57,680 bases of DNA. Source: Bacteroidota bacterium (GTDB lineage: Bacteria > Bacteroidota > Ignavibacteria > Kryptoniales > JAKASW01). Within the stretch, counting starts at the first letter, position 1. Each line of letters starts with the position of its first letter. Of this stretch, positions 14,928-23,870 are shown in pieces. Location: assembly GCA_021812985.1 (NCBI GenBank), contig JAKAMG010000022.1, positions 4,835 to 62,514 on the forward strand, in the 5' to 3' direction. The notes under the pieces are model-generated. The model was not told the origin of the DNA and did not search any database. It saw nothing but the letters and a program-made list of their open reading frames with translations. The translations under genes and the position numbers were made by a program.

Positions 14928-17054
14928 GTGGAATTAGCACTCATTCTATCGATCAGCGTGATTTCACTTTTGTTTGCGATTTATCTCGCGCTTCAGATCA
15001 TGAAGCAGGATCGTGGAACGCCCGAGATGCAGAAAATCGGTGATGCTATAAGGAAGGGAGCGGAGGCCTTTCTCAAGAGGCAGTATTCAACTATAGCGAT
15101 GCTCAGTGTAATCCTTGCAGCCATCATATTTGTGTTGTATGCGTTTGTCAGAACCCCGATGCCGAACGACCCCGTCGATCCTACTCGGCTCGCCTCTTAC
15201 ACCGCGCTTTCGTTTTTGTTCGGTGCGTTCTGTTCCGGCGTCGCGGGGTACATCGGAATGTTCGTCTCCATAAGGGCCAATTCGAGGACTGCCAGCGCCG
15301 CGCTGACTTCGCTCAATCGCGCCCTGCAGATATCGATGCGCGGGGGCGCCGTATCCGGACTCTTCGTCGTCGCGATGAGCCTCCTCGGAGTCGGCGGCCT
15401 CTTCGGCGTTCTGCAGCTGCTCGGCACGCCGGTAGACAAGATTCCCTTCATGATCGTAGGATTCGGCTTCGGTGCTTCCTTCGTCGCGCTGTTCGCTCAG
15501 CTTGGCGGAGGAATCTATACGAAGGCCGCGGACGTCGGAGCCGACCTCGTTGGTAAGGTCGAGGCGGGAATTCCCGAAGACGATCCGCGAAACCCGGCAG
15601 TCATAGCTGACCTCGTCGGCGACAACGTCGGCGACTGCGCGGGACGTGGCGCCGATCTCTTCGAATCGACGGCAGCTGAAAACATAGGTGCCATGATACT
15701 CGGTGTCGCCCTTTTCCCGTTCTTTGGGCTCAAGGGCATCATGTTTCCTCTCGTGGTCCGCGCATTCGGGCTCATCGCCTCTATCGTCGGTGTGATGTTC
15801 GTCCGCACGCGCGAAGACGCTGATCCGATGGCCGCGCTCAACAAAGGCTACTACGTGACCGCCTTCCTCGCGGCGATAGGATTCTTCATCGGAACCAAAT
15901 GGCTTCTCGACACGCCTTCAGCCCCCGACGCGTGGCTGCATTTCTTTGCCGCTGGCGTGATTGGAATAGTAACAAGCATTGCTTTCGTCTACATAACACA
16001 GTATTTCACGGAGTACCGTTACAGGCCCGTCAAATCGATAGCGGAGTCGTCCCAAACCGGACCGGCCACGAACATCATAACCGGTTTCGCCGTCGCTCTT
16101 GAGTCGACTTACCTTCCCGTCATCACTATATCGATAGCCATCGTTGCCTCATATTACCTCGGTCTGACGAGTGGCCTCCCCAATGCTGGGCTATACGGTA
16201 CGGCGGTAGCTACGATGGGTATGCTGGCGACGGCGGCATATATCCTCGCGATGGACACGTTCGGTCCGATCACAGACAACGCGGGCGGTATCGTCGAGAT
16301 GAGCCATCAGCCTGACAACGTCAGGGTAAAGACAGACCGCCTGGACGCAATCGGAAACACTACGAAGGCACTGACGAAGGGATACGCGATCGGCTCCGCC
16401 GCGCTCGCAGCGTTCCTTCTCTTCTCGGCATACATCGACGACGTCAACGCAATCCTGAAAGAGAAGGGGATGCCGGCAATGACATCTGTAAACATAGCGA
16501 AGCCTGAAGTCTTCGTCGGAGCCCTTCTCGGAGCGGCACTTGTGTTTCTCTTCAGCGCGCTTGCCATCAAGGCAGTCGGCAAGGCGGCATACTTCGTTAT
16601 TAACGACGTGCGTGCGCAGTTCAAAGAGAAGCCCGGAATCCTTCAGGGAACCGAAGAGCCAGATTACGGGCGCACAGTCGACATAGTTACCAGGGGCGCG
16701 CTCAAGAGCATGGTAGGCCCGGGCCTCCTTGCGATCGGCGTCCCCATCGGGGTCGGCATTATCTTCAAATGGTTCAACGTCGGCGCGGAGGCAGTCGCGG
16801 CCCTTTTGATGGTCGGCACGATCGCCGGCATCCTGATGGCGAATGTCCTCAACAACGGCGGCGGCGCGTGGGACAACGCGAAGAAATTCATTGAGACCGG
16901 AATGTACGGGGGCAAGAGAAGCGAGCCTCACAAGGCTGCGGTCGTCGGAGACACGGTCGGTGATCCTTTCAAAGACACAGCCGGTCCTTCGCTGCACGTT
17001 CTTATAAAACTCCTCGCCACCATAACCCTGGTGCTCGCCCCCCTGTTCATCTGA
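14928..17054 (+). CDS. hppA: Membrane-bound proton-translocating pyrophosphatase
   Basis: A 708-residue integral membrane pump that couples hydrolysis of pyrophosphate to ion export. The start is GTG 14928 with AAGGAGG at 14911-14917; an upstream in-frame ATG lies within a terminator. About 16 membrane helices are expected. The active-site signatures are present: YTKAADVGADLVGK, DDPRNPAVIADLVGDNVGD and the C-terminal GDTVGDPFKDTAGPS. In the diagnostic segment GNTTKALTKG, the position that is Ala in K+-dependent enzymes is Lys and the fourth position is Thr. This is the known signature of K+-independent, H+-pumping forms. It is flanked by terminators and therefore monocistronic. Confidence 0.95.
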   Translation: MELALILSISVISLLFAIYLALQIMKQDRGTPEMQKIGDAIRKGAEAFLKRQYSTIAMLSVILAAIIFVLYAFVRTPMPNDPVDPTRLASYTALSFLFGAFCSGVAGYIGMFVSIRANSRTASAALTSLNRALQISMRGGAVSGLFVVAMSLLGVGGLFGVLQLLGTPVDKIPFMIVGFGFGASFVALFAQLGGGIYTKAADVGADLVGKVEAGIPEDDPRNPAVIADLVGDNVGDCAGRGADLFESTAAENIGAMILGVALFPFFGLKGIMFPLVVRAFGLIASIVGVMFVRTREDADPMAALNKGYYVTAFLAAIGFFIGTKWLLDTPSAPDAWLHFFAAGVIGIVTSIAFVYITQYFTEYRYRPVKSIAESSQTGPATNIITGFAVALESTYLPVITISIAIVASYYLGLTSGLPNAGLYGTAVATMGMLATAAYILAMDTFGPITDNAGGIVEMSHQPDNVRVKTDRLDAIGNTTKALTKGYAIGSAALAAFLLFSAYIDDVNAILKEKGMPAMTSVNIAKPEVFVGALLGAALVFLFSALAIKAVGKAAYFVINDVRAQFKEKPGILQGTEEPDYGRTVDIVTRGALKSMVGPGLLAIGVPIGVGIIFKWFNVGAEAVAALLMVGTIAGILMANVLNNGGGAWDNAKKFIETGMYGGKRSEPHKAAVVGDTVGDPFKDTAGPSLHVLIKLLATITLVLAPLFI

Positions 17055-17079
17055 TCAAGGCGCTTGATACTTTCGTATT

Positions 17080-17112
17080 AATGGGCAGAAGTCTCTTCTG
17101 CCCATTTTTTTT
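17080..17112 (+). terminator. Rho-independent terminator after hppA
   Basis: AATGGGCAGAAG and CTTCTGCCCATT form a perfect 12-bp stem around TCT, followed by a run of T. Confidence 0.9.
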
Positions 17113-17212
17113 GCCAGCTTCCGAATCTCCGGATCGGTGAAACCTTGTGACGGCCAGCGACGTATGAAGAGGTGTACACTCAATTTGCCAGAATGCATCA
17201 GAGGAGGTAAGA

Positions 17213-18004
17213 ATGAAAAGGCTGCTTATTCATGCGCTGTTCGGGCTGTTTCTCCTGGTTTCCACGGCCGCCGCAGAAAAGTTCACGCGCACCGAAACAA
17301 AGGTGTTTACAATCTCTCCGCAGGGGAGGGTGTCTGTCGAGAATGTGAACGGGGCGATCATCGTAGAGGCCTGGAACAAGGACCAGGTTTCGCTTGAAAT
17401 TACGAAAACTGTCAGGGCAGGAGATAGCGAGGAAGCCGAGAAATACTTCTCTGACCTGCGCGTCGAAATTAATTCCGGCGACGACTTTTTAGAGGTAAAG
17501 ACCCGATATCCGCATGAGTGGGGCGGCGGGCTCTTCGACCTGCTGTTCCATGGTGGTTCGAGGTACGCTGGTGTCGAGTATGTCCTCAAGGTTCCCGCAA
17601 ATGTTAAGCTTGAAGTTGGATCCACCAACGGAGGGCTGAAGGTGATGGGGGTGCTCGGCAATGTGAAGGCCCATTCGACAAATGGACGCGTAGACCTCGA
17701 GGATGTAGGGGGGGTGATCGACGGCTCGACGACAAACGGCGGAATCAGCGTCAGGCTGAGCAAGTCTGTTGGATTCAAGGAGCTGAAACTGGGGACTACA
17801 AATGGCGGCATAACGGTCTATTGCCCCGATGGGACCAATGCCGACGTCTACGCGCACACCACAAACGGTGGGATTCATTCAGACTTCCCAATCACGATGC
17901 AGGGGGAGTTCAGCAACAAGAGACTCGAGGGAAAGTTGAACAATGGGGGAGGAGAGATGAATCTCCACACGACTAACGGCGGGATAAGCATATACAAGGA
18001 ATGA
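17213..18004 (+). CDS. DUF4097-family beta-repeat protein, secreted
   Basis: A 263-residue exported protein (signal peptide of about 21 residues, cleavage near TAAAEK) with a strong GGAGGT site before ATG 17213. Its C-terminal half carries about seven repeats of the type TTNGGI, at irregular spacing of about 17-24 residues (for example STTNGGISV, GTTNGGITV, HTTNGGIHS, HTTNGGISI). This is the hallmark of DUF4097 putative-adhesin proteins, which fold as a stacked beta structure. Function in the family is not settled; some members sit with envelope-stress regulators. No regulator is adjacent here, and it is bounded by terminators. Confidence 0.85.
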   Translation: MKRLLIHALFGLFLLVSTAAAEKFTRTETKVFTISPQGRVSVENVNGAIIVEAWNKDQVSLEITKTVRAGDSEEAEKYFSDLRVEINSGDDFLEVKTRYPHEWGGGLFDLLFHGGSRYAGVEYVLKVPANVKLEVGSTNGGLKVMGVLGNVKAHSTNGRVDLEDVGGVIDGSTTNGGISVRLSKSVGFKELKLGTTNGGITVYCPDGTNADVYAHTTNGGIHSDFPITMQGEFSNKRLEGKLNNGGGEMNLHTTNGGISIYKE

Positions 18005-18034
18005 TTGTCTGATATAGTTCGTTCCACCCAGCAA

Positions 18035-18072
18035 ACCGGCAGCGTTCGAAAGAGCACTGCCGGTTGTTTTTT
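18035..18072 (+). terminator. Rho-independent terminator after the DUF4097 gene
   Basis: ACCGGCAG and CTGCCGGT form a perfect 8-bp stem around a 14-base loop, followed by TGTTTTTTG. Confidence 0.8.
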
Positions 18073-18137
18073 GATGTGTGGCAGGTTGAGAATACGAGCT
18101 TAATTCAGCTCATCCCACGATGACGCAGCGTCGACGT

Positions 18138-19223
18138 CTAAGGGATGATTCTTACAGTGACCTGTCCGAACGTGCCGTCTCTGCCGAGTTCGCGGAGGCC
18201 GTCACGCGACGTGTCGCCCTGCTCACCGTTGTCTCCGTCCTGTCCGTTCGAACCTGAGCCAATTGAGTATTCTGAATTTGGACCTGCGCTGCCTCCGTTT
18301 CCGCCCAGGCCGGATGTGCCATGGTATCCACGTCGGCCTGCATGTCCTCCGTGCACATCGTATGTGTTTGTGGAGTCGGAATTGTCCTCCTTGCAGGTGA
18401 TGTCAATGGTCCCTCCGTTCCCGCCTGAACCGCCCCAACCGGGCGCGCCGGCTGTCCCCCCTGTTCCGCCAGTGCCACCGTTGCCGCCGTGAAGTATTCC
18501 GTAACCTCCTCCACCATCACCGGCGTCGCCACCGTCTCCGCCCGGGCCACCATTCCCGCCGTTGCCGCCGTCTCCCCCGGGGCAGCGGTACGTCAAGTCG
18601 GTCCCGAGTGCTTCCACTGTCACAAGTAACGTTGCGCCGACCGGCCCGATCTCACCGTCTCCTCCTCTCGTGCCTCCCTTGCCTCCTTCACCGTTGCCGC
18701 CGTCCCCGGCATAGAAAAGATGGCTCAAGTCGCTCCAGGCGTTTGCGCCATTCCCCTGCCTGGGTGGTTTATCAGGCTTGGGGTCGTTCCCATGATCCTC
18801 CCCGATTCTTCCGGGGGATACGATGAGTTCGATGACTCCGCTCCCGCCGACTATTTCCTTGCACTCGATGGAGAGATGGCCATTCGAGACAAGCGTCCCG
18901 CCGATTTTTACTTTTCTTGCCGTTATCCTGTTAACCGGATCGTTCAACGTCATCGTCGCGCCGTGCGGAATGATGAGGTCCAGGCAGTTCAGCACCGATT
19001 CCTTGACCTTCCCCGGGATGAGCGTGTCTAACTTGCGTTCCGGTCTGCGGCCGACACCCGGAAAGACAAAATCTTCGATCTGCTTGAGCGTTTTGATTTG
19101 GACCGTCCGGTGAAACGCTGCATACTTGCTCCCCGGTTCCGGGGGGAACTCGACCCTTTCTCCTCCTCTGAGAGTCAGAGACTCCGGGCCGTTCGCATCT
19201 TGTTTGTTGGCGGTTTTCGTCAT
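18138..19223 (-). CDS. Glycine-rich repeat protein of unknown function
   Basis: A 361-residue protein. The start chosen is the ATG at 19223 (MTKTANKQ), which has GGAGGAG about nine bases upstream; the frame continues upstream to 19373 without a better site. Residues about 1-150 are ordinary and contain beta-rich stretches such as RKVKIGGTLVSNGHLSIE. From about residue 185 the sequence is a Gly-Gly-X low-complexity region (for example GGDGGNGGNGGPGGDGG and GGNGGTGGTGGTAG), interrupted by short beta-like segments (ATLLVTVEAL, GTIDITCKED, FGQVTVRII). There is no signal peptide and no membrane helix. It resembles glycine-rich PGRS-like or polyglycine-helix proteins in composition only. No function is proposed. 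Confidence 0.75.
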   Translation of the reverse strand: MTKTANKQDANGPESLTLRGGERVEFPPEPGSKYAAFHRTVQIKTLKQIEDFVFPGVGRRPERKLDTLIPGKVKESVLNCLDLIIPHGATMTLNDPVNRITARKVKIGGTLVSNGHLSIECKEIVGGSGVIELIVSPGRIGEDHGNDPKPDKPPRQGNGANAWSDLSHLFYAGDGGNGEGGKGGTRGGDGEIGPVGATLLVTVEALGTDLTYRCPGGDGGNGGNGGPGGDGGDAGDGGGGYGILHGGNGGTGGTGGTAGAPGWGGSGGNGGTIDITCKEDNSDSTNTYDVHGGHAGRRGYHGTSGLGGNGGSAGPNSEYSIGSGSNGQDGDNGEQGDTSRDGLRELGRDGTFGQVTVRIIP

Positions 19224-19709
19224 GTTGTCTTTCTCCTCCATTGTTTTTTCATTGCATGGTTGGACCAAGATTGGAGCAGCCGATGATTTTACAACGAGGG
19301 TGAAGTGTCGAGCCGGGATGCTTGATTCATTGATCGAGAACCAGATCCGGATCGAAGCATTGGTCAATCGCAATGGCTGCTGCTTCGAGTTGGATCCAAA
19401 CGAGGGCTTCTCGCCTCGTAGGTCAGAGAAAACAAGGAGGGGGCACCACTACCGGAGATTAGAAGGGTCCGAAGGACTGACGGGGAGAGGTCGCTCGTGA
19501 AATCTCCGGCCCACAATCTTCTGCCCTTCGGAGACATCTGTTTTGCCTCCGACCAGAAACTTTAACCTACGGGCGTGTCAAAGTCAAGCTTCCGGAGTCT
19601 GTGTGTCAGGGCAAGGTTACGGGGCGGGAAGGGAATGAGGCGAAGGCGCCTTTGCCCCGGGGCATAGGCTGATACTTGGTCCGTTCAGAAGGGAGGCGAC
19701 TAACCCCTG
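19224..19709. other. 486-base intergenic gap, no convincing gene
   Basis: Between the DUF362 gene and the glycine-rich gene, both on the minus strand. Reading frames here are short and unlike proteins. The part next to 19223 presumably holds the promoter and leader of the glycine-rich gene, but no clear boxes were found. Near 19638-19655 a palindrome of the form GGCGAAGGCGCCTTTGCC could form a hairpin downstream of the glycine-rich gene's neighbours; it has no T-run. Confidence 0.5.
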
Positions 19710-21239
19710 CTACGCTTTTGAATCCCCCTTATATTCGATGTGGCCTTCCCAACCCGGGTGGGGTTTGAAAGAGAGGAACGTGCTTTCTGAGCTTAGGATG
19801 TCATTGAATGTATCGTCATTGCTGATGGTCGAGATGTCCGAAGGGTTGGGGATGAAGAAATTGAAATTGTTATTTCGGAGAAGATCCATGACCCAGGCCA
19901 GATTTTTCCAGTCGAAGCCCATGAGCCTTATCGAGGCAATGTCTACAGCAAGATGGTTGAATCCTGAAATGATAACTCCTGTCCTCTTCTCATCGGGGAA
20001 GAGAGGGCCGTTTCCTTCTCCACCAATGATTCCGTCTATCACCGAGAACACCTTTCGTTGCGGAGTATCCCTGAGGACTCCGTTCTTGTCCGCGTAGACC
20101 GAGACCTTCATCAGATCTGACACCATTCGCCAGGCGCTGTCGTTTCCGTGCCAGTTTCCGCCGTCGAAAGTCACAATCTTCTCAGTGGTCTTCTTGAGAA
20201 TCGGCTTGAGCAATCTTCTGTAGGGTTCATAAGCTAATCTGAAAAGCTTAGCCGCAAATTTGTTTTGCCTGGCTAAGAGCAGGTCATACAGGAACCTCTG
20301 CGTCCTGACTATTATTTTGGTTTTGCCCTTGAGGAATGCCGGTGGAAACTGGTCTCCCCCTTTTTCCGGGGCGCCGAGAGTATAGTGGATCAGGTAATTC
20401 TTGTTTGTGATCGTCCCGACGAGTCCCTTCGCGTTAAGTGTCACTCCGACTTTCTTGTGGACTTTCAGCTTGGGAATGGAAATCAGGACGTCGGCGCTGA
20501 GTATGGTGCCGGAGACCATGTACTCATGCCTTCCCCCAGTATGATGGGCGATGGTCTCATCTCTGTTGTAGTCGGCTCCGTAGAAGTTAGTGTTGGAGAC
20601 TGAACGAAAAGCGCTTTTGTCGCCGAGGTCGACGAGGGCACTTCCCTCCGGGTCGCCCGGAAGTCTCTTCCTGTTCTCCTGGCTCGCGACGTAGTTTTCG
20701 TCTTTGTACTTGAACCAGAAATTCCGAAGGTCCCTGATACCCAACTCGAATCCGAACTTGTCCCTGTACAGATCGGCGATGGAGTCCAGTCTGGAGCGTT
20801 GGAGTAGCTCCCCGAAATCGCAGTCCATCTGAGGAGTGTCAGCGATGACGATCGCGCCTTTGCCTCCCAGCGCGAGATAAGCGTAGTCGATCACGGCCCG
20901 GATAACTGAAGGGTGAGTGATTATTGAAAAGAGGTTTCCTCCCTTGTAGTGGTCGCTAAGCACGAAATTCGGTTTTATGACCACCTTGTCACCCGGCTTT
21001 ATCACCTCGCTCAAAGGGTTCCACTTCTCGGTTCCGTAATTGGCCCTGTCGAGTCCGAGGAGTCTTAAAGCGCCGCGGACGCCCTCGTAGGCCGGGTTGG
21101 GAACATCGCTGACACCGAGCGCGCCGCTGTATTCCGGGTATCTCTCAGAAGGATTGTACGGAGGCTTCTCTGAATACTCAGTACCGGTCCTGAAGATAGA
21201 AACCGAAAGATTTGAGAAATATTTATCTAGGTCTATCAT
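19710..21239 (-). CDS. DUF362-domain protein
   Basis: A 509-residue protein whose likely start, ATG at 21239 (MIDLDKYFSNLS), overlaps the end of the upstream adenylate-forming-enzyme gene by 17 bases; the frame continues upstream but only inside that gene. DUF362 landmarks are present: VVIKPNFV, IVIADTPQMDCDF, SADVLISIPKLKVHKKVGVTLNAKGLVG and VIDGIIGGEGNGPLFPD. No cysteine-rich iron-sulfur domain follows, unlike ferredoxin-fused DUF362 proteins. The biochemical role of the family is unknown. Coupling to a CapK/PaaK-like gene suggests joint work on an acyl or aryl-adenylate product, possibly in cell-surface or secondary metabolism. Confidence 0.8.
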   Translation of the reverse strand: MIDLDKYFSNLSVSIFRTGTEYSEKPPYNPSERYPEYSGALGVSDVPNPAYEGVRGALRLLGLDRANYGTEKWNPLSEVIKPGDKVVIKPNFVLSDHYKGGNLFSIITHPSVIRAVIDYAYLALGGKGAIVIADTPQMDCDFGELLQRSRLDSIADLYRDKFGFELGIRDLRNFWFKYKDENYVASQENRKRLPGDPEGSALVDLGDKSAFRSVSNTNFYGADYNRDETIAHHTGGRHEYMVSGTILSADVLISIPKLKVHKKVGVTLNAKGLVGTITNKNYLIHYTLGAPEKGGDQFPPAFLKGKTKIIVRTQRFLYDLLLARQNKFAAKLFRLAYEPYRRLLKPILKKTTEKIVTFDGGNWHGNDSAWRMVSDLMKVSVYADKNGVLRDTPQRKVFSVIDGIIGGEGNGPLFPDEKRTGVIISGFNHLAVDIASIRLMGFDWKNLAWVMDLLRNNNFNFFIPNPSDISTISNDDTFNDILSSESTFLSFKPHPGWEGHIEYKGDSKA

Positions 21240-22632
21240 GGTCGCCGTATGAAATCGGAAGCTCCTGTATAAGGAAGCGGAACTTCCCGCTCTTTGGAAT
21301 CTGTATGGACTCGACAAATGTAATTTCAAGTTCCATGTCGTCGCCGAGTTTCTTCATCAACTCTGTCCTGATCTTCCGGGTGTCTTCTTCGCCGTATTGG
21401 TCTTTGCGTACTATGCAGAAAGTCACCTTACCGGACTCTTTCTGTCTGAACTGAAACTGCCTGACATTGTCGAAGACGTCAGAGTGCATGTTGATCGCGG
21501 TCATGGAAATATACCGTCCGCTCTTGGTGACGATCAATTCCTGCAGCCGGCCTTCGATGCTGTCGAGGAGCTGATATGGCCTACCGCAGTCCGGGCATTT
21601 CATCTCCCCGCGACGGCCAATGTCCATTGTCCGATAACGTATGAAGGGTGTGACCGTGTTCCAGAACGATGTCCCGACGAGTTCGCCCGATTCGCCGATA
21701 GCGCACTCCCTGCCGTCGTCAGACAGGATTTCTCCGTAACCGTAAAACGGGTCCATGTGCAGCGCCCTGTTCTTTTCGCACATCGGAGCGAACAGTACCT
21801 GCTCTGCGTGACCATACCAGGAGAATATTCTCGATGATGGGAAGGCTTCTGAAATCTTGGCGGTCTGCCAGCTGTATAGGTTCTCAGACCCGAGGAGGAG
21901 GACGGAGAAGTGAATTTGCCGCGAGTCCCCGTTCTTTACAATGAGTTCGGCGAGGAGATTGGCCGCGGAGGGATATGCCTGAAGATGCGTCGGGCGTGAC
22001 GTGAGAAGTTTTGCCCTGTAGCTTGAGTAAGTCTTTTCGTTGAGGTAATAAGTGGAGAGCCTCAGGTCTTTCAGGAAGGGATCGTAGTCCCAGAACTTCT
22101 CCTCACTTCCGACGAACGCTCCGCGTAATACCGCCGAACTATCGCCCGGTTTCCACCCCGCCCGCTTCCAGGCCGAATGGAGGAAGGCGAATTCACGTTC
22201 AATGTTCTCCTGCAGAAGATAAAATCCAAACGGTATCCCTGTTGAGCCTCCCGTGGTCCGGTAAAGGTGTTTCCACGCCGGGATATTTCTTGCCGTGAAG
22301 TCAGCCAGATTATCTCTGATTATCTCTTTCGTGACGAACGGGAAATGCTTCAGATCGTCGGCGGACTTTAGGTCGGCCGGTGAAACATGTGCCTCATCGT
22401 AAAGCTGTCTGTATCCTGGCACATTGTCATAAGCGTGGCTGATTACTTTCCGCAACCGTTCCAGCTGCCATTTCTCTATCTCTTCGAGCCCGTATCCTTC
22501 TTTCGAGCGGAGGAACTTCACGGTCTCCCTGTAAGTCCGTCCCATCCTGATTCCAAATGGGAGTGACGAGTAGGTGAGCCTAACCAGGCTCCTGATGGGT
22601 TCAGGCAGGCTGCGATAAAGTGTGATCTTCAT
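21223..22632 (-). CDS. CapK/PaaK-like adenylate-forming enzyme (phenylacetate-CoA ligase family)
   Basis: A 469-residue cytosolic protein. The adenylate-forming signature TTGGSTGIPFGF (about residue 127) matches the phenylacetate-CoA ligase/CapK family. Other marks are the YGHAEQ segment (where acetyl-CoA synthetases have YGxTE), the SGELVGTSF strand and RYRTMDIGRRG before the hinge. A CPDC pair in the linker could be a small metal-binding loop. CapK-type members are usually found in capsule or exopolysaccharide loci; true phenylacetate degradation genes are absent here. The downstream DUF362 gene overlaps it. The substrate is unknown. Confidence 0.8.
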   Translation of the reverse strand: MKITLYRSLPEPIRSLVRLTYSSLPFGIRMGRTYRETVKFLRSKEGYGLEEIEKWQLERLRKVISHAYDNVPGYRQLYDEAHVSPADLKSADDLKHFPFVTKEIIRDNLADFTARNIPAWKHLYRTTGGSTGIPFGFYLLQENIEREFAFLHSAWKRAGWKPGDSSAVLRGAFVGSEEKFWDYDPFLKDLRLSTYYLNEKTYSSYRAKLLTSRPTHLQAYPSAANLLAELIVKNGDSRQIHFSVLLLGSENLYSWQTAKISEAFPSSRIFSWYGHAEQVLFAPMCEKNRALHMDPFYGYGEILSDDGRECAIGESGELVGTSFWNTVTPFIRYRTMDIGRRGEMKCPDCGRPYQLLDSIEGRLQELIVTKSGRYISMTAINMHSDVFDNVRQFQFRQKESGKVTFCIVRKDQYGEEDTRKIRTELMKKLGDDMELEITFVESIQIPKSGKFRFLIQELPISYGDHDRPR

Positions 22633-23023
22633 TCGATGAAGGAAGTTGTAAAAATTGTCCCGGGCATTCTCAACGACAAATTCGTGGGATGAAGTCGTAG
22701 AAGTCGGGACTCATCATGTCCCCTGGAGTGTCTGGAAATATTCGGATTACCTCCACGCTTTCATTGTCCTCTCCCCCCGGTATGCCGATTCGCGCGGTCA
22801 TTTCCAAGCCATGCATCGATGTTTGCCGAAAATCCGTGTGAATCATACGAAAATATAACAACTTGCCCCCCTTCTTCATACATCCGTTGATCAAAGCCGG
22901 CGGCCGTTCTCTTTCTTTCGCGATTGCAGCTTTGACAGCTGTTTGATTACATTTCCATTGGCACAAATGCCGGTTCTCACGAGATTCAATTCACCCTGAA
23001 CGTTTTAAACCTTTGTCTTTATT
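22633..23023. other. 391-base divergent gap between the CapK-like gene and nadC
   Basis: Short frames on both strands lack protein character and ribosome sites. The gap must hold promoters for both directions, but I found no clear -35/-10 pair; a TTGACA near 22930 lacks a matching -10 box at usual spacing. Nothing else is recognised. Confidence 0.4.
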
Positions 23024-23857
23024 ATGACTGATGAGATAATAGATATAGTGAAGCGGGCTCTCGCCGAAGACATCGGGACTGGAGACATCACCACCGATCT
23101 GACAGTTCCGAAGGAGGCCGAGCTTACAGGCCGCTTCATAGCAAAATCCGCAGGTGTCGTGGCCGGCTGGGATGTAGTGAAGGCGACATTCCGGCTCCTG
23201 GACACAAAGGTAAATGTTTTCCAGTCCGTGTCAGATGGTGCCGACGTCAAGGCCGGAGATTCAATCGGGACAATCACCGGTCCGGGCCGCGCGATACTAA
23301 CGGGCGAGCGCGTCGCCCTTAATTTCTTTCAGCGCATGTCGGGGATAGCGACGGTTACCCGACAGTTTGTCGAGGCTGCGGCGGGAACGCGTACCATGAT
23401 ACTCGACACCAGAAAGACGGTGCCGGGATTGAGGTCTCTCGACAAGATGGCGGTGAGGATTGGCGGTGGGTCAAATCACCGGGCAGGACTTTACGATATG
23501 GTCCTGATAAAAGACAACCATATCGCGCAGGCCGGAGGAATCACGGAAGCTGTAAGAAGGGTGAGGAGCAATGCCACTGCCTCACTCAAGATCGAAGTGG
23601 AAGTCAGGACACTCGAGGAACTCGAAGAGGCGTTGGGACTCGGGTTGGATCGTATCCTTCTCGACAATATGGAGACTTACATGATAAGAAGGGCTGTCAA
23701 GCTCGTGGCGGGAAGAGTGCCCCTCGAAGCATCGGGGAACATGAATCTGCGGAGGGTCGCTGCAGTTGCGGCGAGCGGAGTAGATTTCATTTCCGTCGGC
23801 GCGTTGACACACTCGGTCTGCGCAATGGACATAAGCCTCATGATAGATAAGAAATAA
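23024..23857 (+). CDS. nadC: Nicotinate-nucleotide pyrophosphorylase (carboxylating)
   Basis: A 277-residue enzyme that converts quinolinate and PRPP to nicotinate mononucleotide, the step joining de novo quinolinate synthesis to NAD. The start is ATG 23024; there is no obvious Shine-Dalgarno site, so the leader may be very short. Family landmarks: EDIGTGDITTDL near the N-terminus, the catalytic stretch DTRKTVPGLR, GGGSNHRAGLYDMVLIKDNH, and the barrel end ASGNMNLRRVAAVAASGVDFISVG. It is the first gene of a nadC-nadA-nadB operon, with nadA starting 13 bases later. It is cytosolic. Confidence 0.97.
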   Translation: MTDEIIDIVKRALAEDIGTGDITTDLTVPKEAELTGRFIAKSAGVVAGWDVVKATFRLLDTKVNVFQSVSDGADVKAGDSIGTITGPGRAILTGERVALNFFQRMSGIATVTRQFVEAAAGTRTMILDTRKTVPGLRSLDKMAVRIGGGSNHRAGLYDMVLIKDNHIAQAGGITEAVRRVRSNATASLKIEVEVRTLEELEEALGLGLDRILLDNMETYMIRRAVKLVAGRVPLEASGNMNLRRVAAVAASGVDFISVGALTHSVCAMDISLMIDKK

Positions 23858-23870
23858 TGGATCGGATCAG

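Noticed and set aside
18300-18700. Tandem DNA repeat or CRISPR-like array
   Set aside because: The periodicity is that of GGN codons in a coding region, without constant-length spacers or identical repeats.
18145-19286. Several Pro/Ser/Cys-rich frames opposite the glycine-rich gene
   Set aside because: They are complements of the Gly-Gly-X codons, so their Pro-rich composition is a mirror artefact.
22670-22966. 98-residue minus-strand frame upstream of the CapK-like gene
   Set aside because: No ribosome site, mixed composition, and an equally good frame on the other strand; the divergent gap is expected to hold promoters.
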